This document shows, in pieces, positions 63,086-64,000 of a DNA stretch of 64,000 bases. The stretch spans positions 6,729 through 70,728 of the forward strand of contig JAVBSC010000058.1 of the NCBI GenBank assembly GCA_031547305.1, in the 5' to 3' direction. Made by a program: the position numbers and the translations under genes. Positions within the stretch are counted from its first letter, which is position 1, and each line of letters starts with the position of its first letter. The notes below the pieces were generated by a model that saw only the letters and a program-made list of their open reading frames with translations, was not told the origin of the DNA and searched no databases. The stretch comes from JAVBSC01 sp031547305 (GTDB lineage: Bacteria > Desulfobacterota > Desulfovibrionia > Desulfovibrionales > Desulfovibrionaceae).

Positions 63086-63406
63086 TCAACCCCTGCGGCA
63101 TTCCGCATCTATCCAGGTAAAAAAATCCGGGTTGCCGGAGCTGATGGGCCAGGCGGTCACGCAAGGCGTCTCATAGGCGTGCAGTTCCCTGGCGCGGCGG
63201 ATCAAAGCTTCCAGATTGTCCCGGTTGGTTTTGAGCAGACAGGCTGCCTCCGTGGATCGCTCCAGCGCCCCCTGCCACCAGTACACGGAGTTTACGCCTT
63301 CCAGAATATTGGCGCAGGCGGCCAGACGTTCACGCACCAGGGCTTCGCCCAGGCGCAGAGCGGCTTCCTTGTCCTGCGTGGTTATATAAACCGTAAAATA
63401 TTCCAT
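63086..63406 (-). CDS. cutA: CutA divalent-ion tolerance protein
   Basis: This 106-residue trimeric protein of the CutA family has VYITTQDKEAALRLGEALVR, the signature LAACANILEGVNSVYWWQG with the conserved Cys, and TNRDNLEALIRRARELHAYE and FFTWIDAEC near the end. CutA1 has been linked to copper and other metal tolerance, but its real biochemical role is unclear. ATG 63406 gives the usual N-terminus MEYFTVYITTQ; the longer frame adds 24 unlikely residues. It ends about 65 bases before the PfkB gene start. Confidence 0.9.
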   Translation of the reverse strand: MEYFTVYITTQDKEAALRLGEALVRERLAACANILEGVNSVYWWQGALERSTEAACLLKTNRDNLEALIRRARELHAYETPCVTAWPISSGNPDFFTWIDAECRRG

Positions 63407-64000
63407 TGGCCGTCGTGCGAAGGTTTTTGCGCTGGGGCGAAAATCGCTCCACAAGAATAACTTTTGCTTGTACCCCAAGCCGGCAGCAAGGGCAACTACC
63501 AGTGACGGGGCCGCGGCGCAACGCCGCTAAAGCCGGCGAGTATTTTTCAATGCGGCTCCGCTTCGCAAAGATTTTTTCGAAACCCTCGGGTAGGCTCAGG
63601 CTCAGGCTTCATTAATTGAGGCGGCAGGTGAACACAGCGGCCGGGCATATGGCGGAAAAGAAGGTGTACGCGCATTGGTCACGGCGCATGGAGATTCCGC
63701 GCCAGCCCTTGAGATTGAAGGACCACACGCGGCCCAATAGGGCGAAGCGATTATGGAACGCTACGTGTGGAAGGGCTGATGACCCACAACATTCCCTACA
63801 AAAACCGGGAAGAAACATTTGCGCTCTATGAAAGCAGGCAAGAATTCAAAATACTGCTTATCCATGATTTTAGGGCACACGAACTTTGGAACGTTCGCGC
63901 GGACTGTAACGGCAAAACAAGTTTGACTCGGGCCATCAGCCCTCGCCTGCGGTAGCGGTCGCTCCCACGTCCAATTCCGCTTCCTGCGTGATTGTCGGCC
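63407..64000. other. Gene-free window end with a third copy of the dispersed repeat
   Basis: No convincing gene was found. Frames at 63612-63818 (minus), 63616-63831 (plus) and 63767-63955 (plus) lack ribosome-binding sites and known motifs. Copy C of the dispersed repeat lies at 63883-63928 (ACTTTGGAACG, later TAACGGCAAAACAAGTTT). A GC-rich hairpin GCGGCG/CGCCGC lies near 63512-63526 upstream of cutA. Confidence 0.45.

Noticed and set aside
63612..63831. Overlapping open frames on both strands near the window end
   Set aside because: Neither has a ribosome-binding site or recognisable motifs. They look like chance frames in GC-rich DNA.

Overview
The window looks like chromosome from a Desulfovibrionaceae-type sulfate-reducing bacterium (Desulfobacterota). 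The strongest evidence is the aldehyde oxidoreductase at 31669-34386. It carries the eight [2Fe-2S] cysteines of the Desulfovibrio gigas Mop enzyme at the same residue numbers (40, 45, 48, 60, 100, 103, 137, 139) and is nearly the same length. A Mop-linked maturation-type cluster of the kind found in D. vulgaris, a TrmD fused to a second RNA methyltransferase domain, a B12-dependent ribonucleotide reductase, a rubrerythrin-like protein and PocR/PAS signalling agree with an anaerobic, cofactor-rich metabolism. Coding DNA is GC-rich and promoter regions are AT-rich. There is no prophage, insertion sequence, CRISPR array or rRNA operon.

Layout. 1-7.4 kb: end of a purine permease, a molybdenum hydroxylase, a decayed E1-beta pseudogene, an OB-fold protein, a PreP-like M16C protease and a lone glycogen-binding (CBM48) protein. 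7.6-16.3 kb: secA, argJ, a BON lipoprotein, sdaA, tlyA, two tiny His-rich ORFs and small membrane or unknown proteins. 16.6-20 kb (minus strand): trmD-rplS-rnhB, with an intrinsic terminator just before trmD. 20-26.3 kb: a LysE-type pseudogene, a Sel1 protein, a MATE pump and a polysaccharide-export group. 26.4-34.4 kb (minus): the most unusual locus, mop followed by a dicluster/CCG redox protein, a zinc ribbon, a SAM methyltransferase, a C_GCAxxG_C_C protein and a Tes-like radical SAM enzyme; the middle four genes overlap or abut. 34.6-40.2 kb (minus): TreS-maltokinase, OtsB and OtsA, overlapping at their ends.

40.4-48 kb: an exported nitroreductase with an FMN reductase, a PocR-PAS hybrid histidine kinase bracketed by imperfect direct repeats, a BON protein, initiator tRNA and nrdJ. 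48-57 kb: rubrerythrin-like protein, a sialic-acid-type synthase with a LIC12162-like transferase, xth, malQ, a pseudouridine synthase, a methyltransferase, an M24 peptidase and a DksA-like protein. 57-64 kb (minus): a very large degenerate phosphorelay membrane protein, a TPR protein, a PfkB kinase and cutA.

Themes. Two molybdenum hydroxylases without FAD domains sit in one window, one of them attached to a dedicated gene set that looks like a modification or electron-transfer system of unknown product. Alpha-glucan and trehalose metabolism recurs (TreS-Mak, OtsBA, MalQ, CBM48). Intergenic gaps carry a family of GAGGC-type hairpins and a second dispersed repeat family. All functional calls come from reading motifs and overall resemblance by eye; no database search was run.
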